A stretch of 64,000 nucleotides of DNA from Amycolatopsis sp. FBCC-B4732 (GCF_023008405.1 NZ_CP095376.1:5418001-5482000); one strand, 5' to 3'; positions 38,324-47,052 are shown, numbered from the stretch's first letter. Notes: generated from the sequence alone by a model not told the origin. Translations and numbers: made by a program.

Positions 38324-39787
38324 ATGGGTGTGCGGAGAACGCTGAACGTGGACGAGGTCCTGGCCCGCCAGGACTCCGGTGAGCTAAAGCGGCGGCTGCG
38401 CGGACGCGACCTGGTCGGGTTCGGCGTCGGGATCATCATCGGCACCGGCATCTTCACCCTCGCGGGCGTCGAGGCGAAGACGCACGCCGGGCCGGCGGTG
38501 ACGCTGTCGTTCGTGCTCGGCGCGGTCGTCGCCGGGCTCGCGGCGCTGTGCTACGCCGAGCTCGCTTCCAGCGTCCCGACGGCGGGAAGCGCTTACACCT
38601 ACGCCTTCGCCACCCTCGGGGAGGTGTTCGCCTGGATCATCGGCTGGGACCTCCTGCTGGAGTTCGCGCTCGGCGCCGCCGTGGTGTCGCGGGGCTGGTC
38701 GGGGTACCTGGCTAACCTGCTCGGGCTGTCGCCGGAGTGGTTCGGCGAAGACGCGAAGGTCAACGTCGGCGCGGTGCTCATCATCGCCGTGCTGACCGTC
38801 GTCGCCGTGCTGGGGATCAAGGAGTCGGCCTGGCTGACCAACCTGCTGGTGTGCGTGAAGGTCGCTGTCTGCGTGCTGGTGCTCGCGGTCGGCCTGTTCT
38901 TCGTCAAGGGCGCCAACCTGACGCCGTTCATCCCGCCGGCCCAGGCTCCCGAGGCCGGGACGACGGTGCTCGAACAACCCATCGTCCAGGCCGCGCTGGG
39001 GCTCGAACAGTCGGTGTACGGCATCGCCGGCATGGTCACCGCCGCGGCGGTCGTGTTCTTCGCCTACACCGGTTTCGAAGCCCTCGCGAACCTCGGCGAG
39101 GAGACGCTGAACCCGCGCAAGGACCTCCGGGTCGGCATCCTCGGCGCGCTCGGCGTGTGCGCGCTGCTCTACATCGGCGTGTCGATCGTGCTGACCGGCA
39201 TGATCCCGTTCACCGACATCGACACGGGCGCGCCGCTGGCGGACGCGTTCGACCGGGTCGGCCAGCACTGGGTCGGCGCGCTGATCTCGCTCGGCGCGGT
39301 GACCGGCCTGACGTCGGTGATGATGGTCGAGCTGGTGACGATCGGGCGGATCGGGTTCGCGATGGGCCGCGACGGCCTGCTGCCGAAGGCGCTCGGCCGG
39401 ACGCACCCGCGCTGGGGCACCCCGCACCGGATGACGATCGGCGGCGCGGCGCTGATCGCCGTGCTGGCCGCGTTCATCCCCATCTCCGAGCTAGCCGACA
39501 TGGTGAGCATCGGCGCGCTGTCGGCGATGATCATCGTGGCGGTGGCCGTCCCGGTGCTGCGGCGCCGCCGTCCCGACCTGGACCGGCCGTTCTCGGTGCC
39601 GTTCTCGCCGATGATCCCGATCGTGGCCGCGCTGGCGTGCCTGTACCTGATGCTCAACCTCAACGTGCTGACGTGGATCCGGTTCGCCGCCTGGCTGGTG
39701 ATCGGCCTGGTGATCTACTTCGCCTACGGCCGGCGGCACTCCCGCTTCGCCCCCGAAGCCGCGGCTAGTCCCAAGGAGACGGACTGA
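38324..39787 (+). CDS. Cationic amino acid transporter (CAT) type APC permease
   Basis: A 487-residue permease with about 12-13 TM helices. The N-terminal amphipathic region (LARQDSGELKRRLRGRDLVGFGVG) precedes the first helix motif GIIIGTGIFTLAG, the substrate-binding unwound helix of this family. FFAYTGFEALANLGEET near residue 245-262 is the CAT-specific helix-6 region. Amino-acid uptake is expected; the exact substrate is unknown. Its last 23 bases overlap the 3' end of the convergent C39-like gene. Confidence 0.9.
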   Translation: MGVRRTLNVDEVLARQDSGELKRRLRGRDLVGFGVGIIIGTGIFTLAGVEAKTHAGPAVTLSFVLGAVVAGLAALCYAELASSVPTAGSAYTYAFATLGEVFAWIIGWDLLLEFALGAAVVSRGWSGYLANLLGLSPEWFGEDAKVNVGAVLIIAVLTVVAVLGIKESAWLTNLLVCVKVAVCVLVLAVGLFFVKGANLTPFIPPAQAPEAGTTVLEQPIVQAALGLEQSVYGIAGMVTAAAVVFFAYTGFEALANLGEETLNPRKDLRVGILGALGVCALLYIGVSIVLTGMIPFTDIDTGAPLADAFDRVGQHWVGALISLGAVTGLTSVMMVELVTIGRIGFAMGRDGLLPKALGRTHPRWGTPHRMTIGGAALIAVLAAFIPISELADMVSIGALSAMIIVAVAVPVLRRRRPDLDRPFSVPFSPMIPIVAALACLYLMLNLNVLTWIRFAAWLVIGLVIYFAYGRRHSRFAPEAAASPKETD

Positions 39788-40547
39788 GCCCGGCGACGCC
39801 CGCCGCCTCGCGCACCACGCCGGCCTGCTCGGCGTCGACGACCACGAGGACGCCGAGCCCGGTCAGCGCCGCCGTCACCCATTCGACCGGCTGGTCGTGG
39901 ATCCCGTTGTCCCCCAGCGACGCATAAGTGTCCACAACGGACACCAGGGTGCCTTCGGCGCCGATCCGGATCCCGGCCAGGAGCACGAAGTGGCCGCCGG
40001 GCGGGCGCCAGCGAGACGTCCAGAGGGGCGGGACGCCGGTGTCGAGGTAGTCGAGCAGCGCGCGTTCCGGGGTGTCGTGGGCGCCGAGCTCGGCGCCGTC
40101 GATCCGGGCGATCACCGCGACGCGCGGGACGTCCCACAGCCCGACCAGCAGGTCGAAGAGCGCCTCGGTGGTCCACACCCCCGTCACCGGCACCGCCGTG
40201 AGGGCGCCGCGCGACAGCGAGCCGACGGCCGAGGCCAGCCCGGAGACCCTCGTGCCGGCGGCGGCCGGGTCGTCGACGCCCGGCAGTGGCAACCGGAACC
40301 CGGCCCGGCCCGCCTCGCCCGGCGGGCGCACGACGGGTCCGCGGACGGTGCCCGCGGCCGCGGCGACGGCGTCCTGGTCGAGCACGTCGAGACCGGCCGC
40401 CCGCAGCGCCGCGAGGCCGCAGAACGCCGCGGCCAGGCCGTCCTTCTGGGGCAGCTCCGCCTGGGCGACCGCGGCCAGGCGGGCCCCGCCCGGCAGCCAG
40501 CGCACCCCGGACAGGTCGAGCTGCCCGCCGTCGATCCCCGAAGACAT
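39765..40547 (-). CDS. C39-peptidase-like (papain-fold) protein
   Basis: A 260-residue soluble protein. The segment LPQKDGLAAAFCGLAALRAAG places Cys43 at the start of a helix, and GGHFVLLAGIRI followed by VVDTYASLG supplies a His and Asp in the right order for a papain-like triad, as in C39 and bacteriocin-processing peptidases. The N-terminal Cys context is weaker than in classic C39 domains, and the final residues (DAEQAGVVREAAGVAG) are unusual. So peptidase activity is a guess. A ribosome site gagggg precedes ATG 40547. The glutamine-synthetase-like gene starts about 1.4 kb upstream on the same strand and ends 49 bases before it. Confidence 0.6.
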   Translation of the reverse strand: MSSGIDGGQLDLSGVRWLPGGARLAAVAQAELPQKDGLAAAFCGLAALRAAGLDVLDQDAVAAAAGTVRGPVVRPPGEAGRAGFRLPLPGVDDPAAAGTRVSGLASAVGSLSRGALTAVPVTGVWTTEALFDLLVGLWDVPRVAVIARIDGAELGAHDTPERALLDYLDTGVPPLWTSRWRPPGGHFVLLAGIRIGAEGTLVSVVDTYASLGDNGIHDQPVEWVTAALTGLGVLVVVDAEQAGVVREAAGVAGLSPSPWD

Positions 40548-40596
40548 CGGTCCCCTCAGTGGCTTCCCGGATTCCGTGGGGTCATCATCCCAGCCT

Positions 40597-41940
40597 TCAA
40601 TAACGCCACAGGTGTGCGGCGACGATCTCGTCGGCCGAGCGTTCGGCCGCCCACGCCGCGTCGGACGCCCGGACGGCGCGGAAGGCGCCCAGCAGGTCGT
40701 CGCCGAGCACGCCGGCGATCCGCGGCGTGGCGAGCAGCGCGGCGTCCTGTTCGGCGGTGTCGGCCGGCAGGCGGCGCACGCCGCGCGTCTCCCGCTCCCC
40801 CGCCGTCCAGCCGCCCGGGTCTTCGGCGATCGGCTCGGGCAGCGCCGGGGCGTCTTCGATGCCCGCCATCCCGGCGGCCAGCACCACCGCCAGCGCGAGG
40901 TACGGGTTGGCGGAGGCGTCGGACGTCTTGAGCTCGACGTTCGCGTGGCCGGCGCCGAGCAGCGGCGAGCCGGGGACGTACCGCAGCGGCGCTTCGCGGT
41001 TTTCGACGCCCCAGAACGCGTACGCGCCCGCGAAGTAGCCAGGCCGCAGCCGCAGGGTGGACGGGACGCTCGGCGCGGTGATCGCCGTCAGCGCCGGCAG
41101 GTCGCGCAGCAGCCCGGCGAGGTAGCCGGCCCCGTCGCCGGCGAGGTCGTCGAGGAGGTTCCGCCCCTTCCGCCGGACGGAGGTGTGCAGGTGCCAGCCG
41201 TTCCCGGCCGCACCGAGCCCGACGAGCGGCGCGAAGCTGACGACGAGCCCGTGCGCGTGTGCGGCGGCGTGAATGGTCTGCCGCGCGAGCAGCTGATCAT
41301 CGGCGGCGGCCACCGGATCCGTGGCGGCGAGCGACAGCTCGACCTGCGCGACGCCGTACTCGGCGTGCAGCTGCCCGATCCGCAGCCCGTTGGCGGCGAA
41401 GTCGTGCAGCAGGGCGGCGACGAAGCCGTCGAGCCGCACGAGGGCGTGCGGGCTGTAGGCGGGCCCGGGGTGCCCGGGCGTCGTGACGACGTCGGCGCTG
41501 CCCGCGGGAGCGACGGCGAACTCGAGCTCGTATCCGGCCCGGAACTCGAGCCCCCGCCGAGCCCCTTCGGCAACCTGCGCTTCGAGCACGGCCCGCTGGC
41601 AGTAGGGCCACGGCTCCCCGTCCCGGCCGAGCTGCCGCACGGGCGCCCAGGCGAGCGCGGGCTGCCCGGCGAGCCGCCGCAGCCGCTCGACGACGGGCAC
41701 GAGCCGGACGTCCCCGGACGGCGTGGCGAGCCCGGCGTGCCCGTAGGTGATGGCGTCATGACTGTCGAAGACGGCGAAGAGCGAGGTGGCCCCGACACCA
41801 CGGGTGGCAGCGTCGGCCAGCCCGGCGATGGGAACGATCCGCGAGCGCGGAATACCGTTGTTGTCCGCCCAGGCGAGGTGAACACCCCCCACCCCGGCAG
41901 CAGCGAAGTCCTTCGCCGCCGCGGACGCCGCCTTGGTCAT
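40597..41940 (-). CDS. Glutamine-synthetase-like enzyme (type I fold, probable gamma-glutamyl amine ligase)
   Basis: A 447-residue GS-fold protein. It has the metal Glu motif FRAGYELEFAVA near residue 142, the ATP/metal segment GNGWHLHTSVRRKG near 262, the arginine-rich VENREAPLRYVPGS near 330, and ANPYLALAVVLAAG near 360. The GSI adenylylation-site loop is absent, as in GlnA3/GlnA4-type enzymes that glutamylate polyamines or ethanolamine. ATG 41940 has ggaaggag nine bases upstream; the open frame continuing to 43296 crosses the repeat region and is not coding. A CAT-type permease nearby fits amine or amino-acid catabolism. Confidence 0.85.
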   Translation of the reverse strand: MTKAASAAAKDFAAAGVGGVHLAWADNNGIPRSRIVPIAGLADAATRGVGATSLFAVFDSHDAITYGHAGLATPSGDVRLVPVVERLRRLAGQPALAWAPVRQLGRDGEPWPYCQRAVLEAQVAEGARRGLEFRAGYELEFAVAPAGSADVVTTPGHPGPAYSPHALVRLDGFVAALLHDFAANGLRIGQLHAEYGVAQVELSLAATDPVAAADDQLLARQTIHAAAHAHGLVVSFAPLVGLGAAGNGWHLHTSVRRKGRNLLDDLAGDGAGYLAGLLRDLPALTAITAPSVPSTLRLRPGYFAGAYAFWGVENREAPLRYVPGSPLLGAGHANVELKTSDASANPYLALAVVLAAGMAGIEDAPALPEPIAEDPGGWTAGERETRGVRRLPADTAEQDAALLATPRIAGVLGDDLLGAFRAVRASDAAWAAERSADEIVAAHLWRY

Positions 41941-42056
41941 GGCCACCCGCTCCTTCCGGCCCCGAGCAGACCCCACCCATCCCGGGGGACGAGCCCCGCT
42001 CCAGCGTATCGGGCGGCCCCGACGAAACGGCCCGGAAAGGGGTTCGCCGAGACCGA

Positions 42057-42086
42057 TTGTCCACATCACGGCCGGGCTGTGGACAA
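42057..42086. promoter_or_regulatory. Inverted pair of DnaA-box sequences
   Basis: ttgtccaca (42057-42065) and its exact complement tgtggacaa (42078-42086) are separated by 12 bases. TTGTCCACA is the strong actinobacterial DnaA-box sequence. The pair lies 117 bases upstream of the glutamine-synthetase-like start and 70 bases before the 38-bp tandem array. It could be a DnaA site, or an operator for the downstream gene that happens to match. Confidence 0.5.
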
Positions 42087-42155
42087 CTCGGCGGGCACGG
42101 TCGGGTGTGTGCCTCTGACAGCGGCGCCGAGGCTGGGTGGGATGGCTGCGGTCCG

Positions 42156-42537
42156 GCTGGCCTGCCGTGGGTCTCAGCCCAGCGGCTCGCCACCGCCGGC
42201 CGGCCGCAACCGCGGTCCGACGGCTCGTCATGAGCAGCCCGCCGCTACCTCGATCCGAAAGCTCGCCACAGCCGACCCGACACAACCTCGGCCCGACGAG
42301 ACCCCACGAGCAGCCCGCCGTTACCTCGATCCGAAAGCTCGCCACAGCCAGCCCGACACAACCTCGGCCCGACGGCTCCCCACGAGCGACCCGCCGCGAA
42401 CCGAGCCGGACGGCTCGCGAAGAGCGACCCGCCGCAGACCCGAGCCGAACAGCTGGCCACCAGCGACCGCCACAAACCCGAACCGAACAGCTCGCCACGA
42501 GGGACCGCAGACTCAGTCCGACGGATGCGCCCTCCAC
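42156..42537. repeat. Tandem array of 38-bp degenerate units
   Basis: Nine consecutive units are seen at 42194, 42232, 42270, 42308, 42346, 42384, 42422 (39 bp), 42461 and 42499 (39 bp). A weaker one lies at 42156, with decaying sequence after 42537. Units end in variants of gctcgccac and contain gacccgccgc. The 42232 and 42308 units match at 37 of 38 positions, and the 42270 and 42346 units at 33 of 38, so a 76-bp dimer duplicated most recently. Since 38 is not divisible by three, the units do not form a repeated peptide. No gene is supported here. Confidence 0.85.
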
Positions 42538-42770
42538 CCGGCCGACCGCATCGAACTCGGCCGATGGCCCCGTCTTCGCCGGCCAACCTGCACCGCGCCT
42601 CGCTTGGCCGCCCGACCCCGCCGGCAGTCGCGGAGCCGCAGTCCAGGTAAGTCGAGAGCGCCGGGACTGACGCTTGGAGCCGGTTACCGGCCAAGGCAGC
42701 GCCCGGCTGAGGTGGGCCAGCCGGTGCCAAGCCACCACGACGGTGAGCCGGCCGCCGAAGGGCTCAGCCC
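42538..42770. other. Gene-free sequence between the two repeat zones
   Basis: Open frames on both strands cross this stretch, but the predicted proteins are low-complexity Pro/Arg/Ser sequence without conserved motifs. Some diverged 38-bp-unit words (ccggccgaccgc, cggccgatgg) continue up to about 42575. I see no promoter or hairpin of note. Confidence 0.4.
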
Positions 42771-42920
42771 GGTGGCTCCACCCTCGACTCGCCGGCGGTT
42801 GCTCCACGCGCAACCCGCCGATGGCTCCACGCTCAACCCAAGTCGTCCACCGCCAGCCCGACCGCAGCAAGCCCCAACCCGATGGCTCCACACTCACCCC
42901 GGTGGCTCCACCGCCCGCCC
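42771..42920. repeat. Diverged short repeats with GGCTCCAC core
   Basis: The core ggctccac (once gttgctccac) recurs at about 42774, 42799, 42823, 42884 and 42904. Some copies continue as gctcaaccc and gccgatgg, which resemble a shortened 38-bp unit (cggctc-ccac-gagcgaccc). The zone contains the stop codon of the EamA exporter gene (42894-42896). Confidence 0.6.
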
Positions 42921-43769
42921 AGTCCGCTCCCGGCCCCGCAGCGCCACCCCAGCCACCACCGCCAACGTCCCCGCCGCCTCCGGCACCGTCGGCACCTGCC
43001 CCAGCAGCAGGAACCCCATCACCCCCGCCGTCACCGGCAGCAGCGCCAGCAGTACCGCGAACCGAGCCTGGCCCAAGCGTCGCAAAACCACCTGGTCCAG
43101 CGCGTAGGGCACCACCGTCGACAGCACCCCGACCCCCACCCCGAGCAGCACCATCCGCGGCGAAGACCACACCTCCCCCGTCCCCCACGCCAACGGGGAC
43201 AGCACCACCGTCGCCGCGGCGAAGCCGATCGCCAGGCTGTCGATCCCGTCGCCGTCCACCGCCACCCGCTTGCCCAGCAGGATGTAGCCCGCCCAAGCCG
43301 CCGCCGCGGCCAGGGCGAAGGCCACGCCAGCGAACGAGCCCGCGATCCGGACGTCCGCGATCGCCACCACGCCGCAGACCACCAGGACCAGCGCCAGCAC
43401 GTCACGAACCGTCCGCGAGCCGAGGGCGGCCACCAGGACCGGGCCCGCGAACTCCAGGGCCACCGCCGTGCCCAGGGGGAGCCTCGCGATCGCCTCGTAG
43501 AAGAGCACGTTCATGCCCGCCGTCACCAAGCCGAACACGATCGCCAGCGCCAGCCTGCGGCCTCGCCAGGCGGCCCGGGACGGGCGGCGCCAGGCCAGGA
43601 GGACCACCGCCGCTCCCAGGCAGCGGAGCCAGGCCACTCCCGCCGGGGTCGCGTGGCCGAAAAGGTCGACCGCGACCGCCGCTCCGGCGTACATCGAAAT
43701 TCCGCTGAGAACGAACAAGAGCGGAGCGGGGACCGCGGAATGCCGTCGGGGGGTTGTCACCGTACTCAC
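42894..43769 (-). CDS. EamA/DMT-family exporter (RhtA-like)
   Basis: A 291-residue, ten-helix drug/metabolite transporter built of two EamA repeats, each with about five helices. Seen segments are PLLFVLSGISMYAGAAVAVDLF, NVLFYEAIARLPLGTAVALEF (helix 4 signature), AWAGYILLGKRVA and VPYALDQVVLRRLGQARFAVLLALLPVTAG. The closest well-known type is RhtA/YdcZ-like amino-acid or threonine/homoserine exporters. GTG 43769 has CACCAT six bases upstream; GTG 43760 is possible. The C-terminus runs into a repeat zone, and the tail RERTGRAVEPPG may be repeat-derived. Confidence 0.87.
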   Translation of the reverse strand: MSTVTTPRRHSAVPAPLLFVLSGISMYAGAAVAVDLFGHATPAGVAWLRCLGAAVVLLAWRRPSRAAWRGRRLALAIVFGLVTAGMNVLFYEAIARLPLGTAVALEFAGPVLVAALGSRTVRDVLALVLVVCGVVAIADVRIAGSFAGVAFALAAAAAWAGYILLGKRVAVDGDGIDSLAIGFAAATVVLSPLAWGTGEVWSSPRMVLLGVGVGVLSTVVPYALDQVVLRRLGQARFAVLLALLPVTAGVMGFLLLGQVPTVPEAAGTLAVVAGVALRGRERTGRAVEPPG

Positions 43770-43996
43770 GACCCCATGGTGCCTGACCACGGAAAACGTA
43801 ACTCTCCGGGTAATCGTCTCCTGCATTGCGGGATGCGGCTACGGCATCCGGGGTAAATCGGCGTGACTCAGGTCCCACCGGCGCGGGAACACTTGCGAGC
43901 CGCGAAACGTCTGGAAGAGTGGAAGCACGAACACCGCGGAGCCGGAGGCGATCGCCGCCGCCGGGTCAGTCCCGAAGTGGGCGTAGCTGGATCGAT

Positions 43997-44016
43997 GGCA
44001 CCGGGCAACCGGTGCC
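43997..44016 (+). promoter_or_regulatory. Inverted repeat in the DUF7455 leader
   Basis: ggcaccgg (43997-44004) and ccggtgcc (44009-44016) flank a gcaa loop, ending eight bases before the ggaggga ribosome site. It may be a GNRA-type mRNA hairpin or an operator. Confidence 0.35.
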
Positions 44017-44035
44017 GGGACGGAGGGAGACCCCC

Positions 44036-44212
44036 ATGACAACGCCGACGCTCACCCGCCCCGAACTGACCGCCGCCGACCGCTGTGACCGGTGCGGGGC
44101 CGCAGCTCAGGTACGCGCCGTCCTCAAGGGCGGCGAGCTTCTCTTCTGCGGGCACCACGCCCGCGAGCACGAGGCCAAGCTCAAGGAACTGTCCGCCGAC
44201 ATCCAGCGGTAA
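44036..44212 (+). CDS. DUF7455 small zinc-finger-like protein
   Basis: A 58-residue protein beginning MTTPTLTRPELTAADRCDRC. CDRC at residues 17-20 and CGHHAREH near 38-45 supply a C2/CH2-type metal site. Recognised as the DUF7455 family, common in actinobacteria and found between sigA and sigB in mycobacteria (Rv2708c). ATG 44036 has ggaggga upstream. The product is highly charged and soluble. Function is unknown; nucleic-acid or sigma-factor-linked roles are speculation. Confidence 0.88.
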   Translation: MTTPTLTRPELTAADRCDRCGAAAQVRAVLKGGELLFCGHHAREHEAKLKELSADIQR

Positions 44213-44226
44213 CAACCTCAGAACAC

Positions 44227-44266
44227 GCGAAGGCGGCCAGTGCGCACAGGCACTGGCCGCCTTCGC
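44227..44266 (+). terminator. Terminator after DUF7455
   Basis: A 16-bp perfect stem (gcgaaggcggccagtg with 44251-44266) has an 8-base loop and is followed by attt. It lies 14 bases after the DUF7455 stop and could also end the convergent ROK operon. Confidence 0.8.
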
Positions 44267-44368
44267 ATTTCTGAAACCTGCCCCAGTCTGCAACTTGCAA
44301 AGTGCGCGCCCCATGTCACGGTCCGGCCGCGGAATGCCGTGATTGTGGTCACGTAATCGGACAAGAAA

Positions 44369-45550
44369 TCAGACAGAATCCAGCACGACTTCGAACGCCA
44401 CTTCCGCGGCCCCCAGCAGCTTCACGTCGGCGCCCAGCGCCGAGCTGACGATCCGGGTGCCGCCGACCGCCCGGCTCACCAGGCTGCGCCGCCGCACCTC
44501 GGCACCGACGTGCCGCAGCACCGCCTCCGGCAGCACCGTCAGCAGGTCGCCGAGGATCACCAGCTGCGGCCCGAGCAGGTTGACGACGTTGATCAGCCCC
44601 AGCGTCAGCCACTCGGCGAACTCCGCGAGCCGCGTCAGCGCCGCCTCCGAGTCCCGGCCGAGCTCGCGCAGCTCGAACAGGATCGCGCCGCGCGGGGTGT
44701 CCTCCGGCAGCCCGAGGGCCCGGCACAGCGCCGCTTCGCCGACCTCGGTCTCCCAGCAGCCGCTGCTGCCGCAGTAGCAGTCCCGCCCGTCCGGACGGAT
44801 CACCATGTGGCCGATTTCACCGACGTAGCCCGAGCCGCCGCGCAGCGCCGAGCCCTCCGCGATGACGCCGCCGCCGACGCCGACGTCCGCCGAGATGTAG
44901 ACCACGTCGGACGCCCCGCGGGCCGCGCCGCGCAGGTGCTCGGCGACCGCGCCGAACTCGGCGTCGTTGCCGACCAGGATCGGGATCTGCAGGACGCTGC
45001 CGAGCCGCTCGCCGAGCGCGACGTCGGTCCAGCGCAGGTTCGGGGCCTCGTGCACGTAGCCGTCGGCGCGCCGGATGACGCCGGGCACCGACACGCCGAC
45101 CGCCACCGGCGTCACGTCGAGGTCGCCGGCCAGCAGGGACGCCGACTCGATGACGTGCGTGATGACCTCGTCGGGCTGACCCATCCGGCCGCGCAGGTTC
45201 CAGCTGTTGCGGCCCAAGATCTGCCCGCCCAGCCCGACCAGCGCGAGCGCGACGTGCTCGACCTGCAGGTCGACCGCGAGCACGACCGCCGCGTGCGGCT
45301 GGGGCAGGACCAGGAGCGAGGGGCGTCCCGCCCCTCGTCCCGGCCTCGGCACCTTCTCCTCGACGACGCCGGCTTCGGCGAGCCCGTCGACGAGGGTCTT
45401 GATCGTGCTCCGGTTGAGCCCCAGCTCGGAAGCCAGGGTCGCCCGGGTGCTCGGCCCGCCGACGTGCAGCAGGCGGAGCAGAGTAGTGCGGTTGTGCCGG
45501 CGCACCTCGTCCGGTCGAGCAACGGGTGAGCTGGACACGGGCTTTATCAT
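44369..45550 (-). CDS. ROK-family transcriptional repressor (XylR/NagC type)
   Basis: A 393-residue regulator. The N-terminal winged HTH (residues 18-75, STRATLASELGLNRSTIKTLVDGLAEAG) is followed by a ROK sugar-binding domain with the phosphate-like loop DVGVGGGVI, EIGHMVIRPDG and the zinc motif CYCGSSGCWE near 245-256. Such proteins bind a sugar or sugar phosphate and release DNA. It is the last gene of the sugar ABC operon, 11 bases after the permease stop. The palindrome at 49156-49180 is the obvious operator candidate. The ligand is probably the transported sugar. Confidence 0.93.
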   Translation of the reverse strand: MIKPVSSSPVARPDEVRRHNRTTLLRLLHVGGPSTRATLASELGLNRSTIKTLVDGLAEAGVVEEKVPRPGRGAGRPSLLVLPQPHAAVVLAVDLQVEHVALALVGLGGQILGRNSWNLRGRMGQPDEVITHVIESASLLAGDLDVTPVAVGVSVPGVIRRADGYVHEAPNLRWTDVALGERLGSVLQIPILVGNDAEFGAVAEHLRGAARGASDVVYISADVGVGGGVIAEGSALRGGSGYVGEIGHMVIRPDGRDCYCGSSGCWETEVGEAALCRALGLPEDTPRGAILFELRELGRDSEAALTRLAEFAEWLTLGLINVVNLLGPQLVILGDLLTVLPEAVLRHVGAEVRRRSLVSRAVGGTRIVSSALGADVKLLGAAEVAFEVVLDSV

Positions 45551-45561
45551 TCCATGCTGGT

Positions 45562-47052
45562 TCAGCGCGCCGACGCAGCCGCGCGGCGCCGGGACAGCGC
45601 GTCGACCGTGGCGGCGAGCAGCAGGACCAGACCGGTGACGATGTTGACCACCGCGGCCGGCTGCTTGAGCAGGCCCAGGCCGTTGATGACCACGGCGATC
45701 ACCAGGCCACCGACGACGGCGTCGGCCACCCGGCCCTTGCCGCCGAACAGCGACGTGCCGCCGATGACGGCCGCGCCGACCGAGTACAGCAGCGTGTTGA
45801 GGCCACCGGACTGCGGGCTGACCGAGCCGACCTTCGACGCGGCGACGATGCCGCCGATGGCCGCGACCGCCGAGCCGATGACGAACACGCTCGCGCGGAT
45901 CTTCGGCACGTCGATACCGGCGCGGCGGGCGGCTTCCTTATTGCCGCCGACCGCGTACACGTACCGGCCGTACTTGGTCCGGTTGAGCACGTAGGTCCCG
46001 GCCACCAGGAGCACCAGCATGATCGGGATGACGTACGGGATGCCCTGGATCGTGACGACCGTCTTGTTCGGCGAGCGGTTGACCGTCAGCAGCCAGGTCC
46101 CCAGCGCCGACAGCACGACGAGCGCGCCGACCTTGACCAGCACCAGCGTCGTCGGCTGGACGACGAGGCCGCGCTGGAGCCGCCGGAAGTGGCTGAGCAG
46201 CGTGATCACCGCGAACCCGCCGGCGGCGACGAGGAAGAAGATCCAGCTGCCGAGGACGTTCAGGTTGCCGTTGGCGATCTTGTACAGGACGTCGGAGTTG
46301 GTGATGCCGATCGTGCCGCCTTCACCGATGAACTGCAGCAGGACGCCCTGCCACACGATGAACAGCGCCAGCGTCACGACGAAGGACGGCATGCCGATCT
46401 TCGACACCAGGAAGCCGGTGATGCAGCCGATCGCGGTGCCGACGCAGATGGCCAGCAGGATCTCCAGCCAGGCGTTGGCCGGGACGCCGATCGCGACGAT
46501 CAGCAGGCCGACCAGCGACAGCGCGGCGCCACCCCAGATCCGCTGGTAGGCCGAGAGCAGCATGGCCGCGGCGAGGACCGCGATGAACGTGACGAACACG
46601 CCGGAGCCCAAGGTGCCCAGCAGGTTCCCGGCGTGCACGTAGTGCAGGGCCATCACCGACGCGGCGGTGCCGGAGGCCACACCGGCGGCGAGGTCGATCT
46701 CGCCGAGCAGCAGCACGAAGACGATGCCCATCGCGATGATGATCACGCCCGCGCCCTGCGGGAACACGTTGGCGATGTTGGCCAGCGTGAAGAAGTTGTC
46801 CGACAGCGCGCTGAACAGGATCACCAGCACGAGCAGGCCGAACAACGACGGCAGGGAGCCGAGCTCACCGGCCCGGAGGCGGGCGAAGTAGTCACGCAGC
46901 GCTTCGCCGGTTGACATCGATGTCGTGTCGATGCCGAAGTCGGTGATCGCCGCGGTCGGGTTCTGGGTCTGCGCGAGCGCTTCCGCGGCCGGGGTGTCGA
47001 CCTCGTGCTTCGCAGGGGTTTCAGTCATTTCCGGTTCTTTCTTCCCGCTCAC
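45562..47052 (-). CDS. Sugar ABC transporter permease (XylH/RbsC type)
   Basis: A 496-residue inner-membrane permease with about ten to twelve helices after a soluble N-terminus of 65 residues. The BPD_transp_2 signature is visible: GIVFVLLLGEIDLAAG, IGMPSFVVTLALFIVWQG, the EAA-like GGNKEAARRAGIDV near 390, and GGTSLFGGKGRVADAVVGG. The length (longer than RbsC) and NLLG/XylH-like loops match the xylose/multisugar CUT2 group. GTG 47052 overlaps the ATPase stop (GTGA); ATG 47028 is an alternative start. Confidence 0.92.
   Translation of the reverse strand: MSGKKEPEMTETPAKHEVDTPAAEALAQTQNPTAAITDFGIDTTSMSTGEALRDYFARLRAGELGSLPSLFGLLVLVILFSALSDNFFTLANIANVFPQGAGVIIIAMGIVFVLLLGEIDLAAGVASGTAASVMALHYVHAGNLLGTLGSGVFVTFIAVLAAAMLLSAYQRIWGGAALSLVGLLIVAIGVPANAWLEILLAICVGTAIGCITGFLVSKIGMPSFVVTLALFIVWQGVLLQFIGEGGTIGITNSDVLYKIANGNLNVLGSWIFFLVAAGGFAVITLLSHFRRLQRGLVVQPTTLVLVKVGALVVLSALGTWLLTVNRSPNKTVVTIQGIPYVIPIMLVLLVAGTYVLNRTKYGRYVYAVGGNKEAARRAGIDVPKIRASVFVIGSAVAAIGGIVAASKVGSVSPQSGGLNTLLYSVGAAVIGGTSLFGGKGRVADAVVGGLVIAVVINGLGLLKQPAAVVNIVTGLVLLLAATVDALSRRRAAASAR

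Noticed and set aside
42057..42537. Chromosomal replication origin
   Set aside because: Only two DnaA boxes are present and neither dnaA nor dnaN is nearby; oriC in this group has many boxes next to dnaA.
40072..43296. Very long open frames on both strands through 42-43 kb
   Set aside because: They cross the 38-bp repeats, whose length shifts frame; the only conserved protein is the GS-like gene ending at 41940. The extensions lack motifs and ribosome sites.
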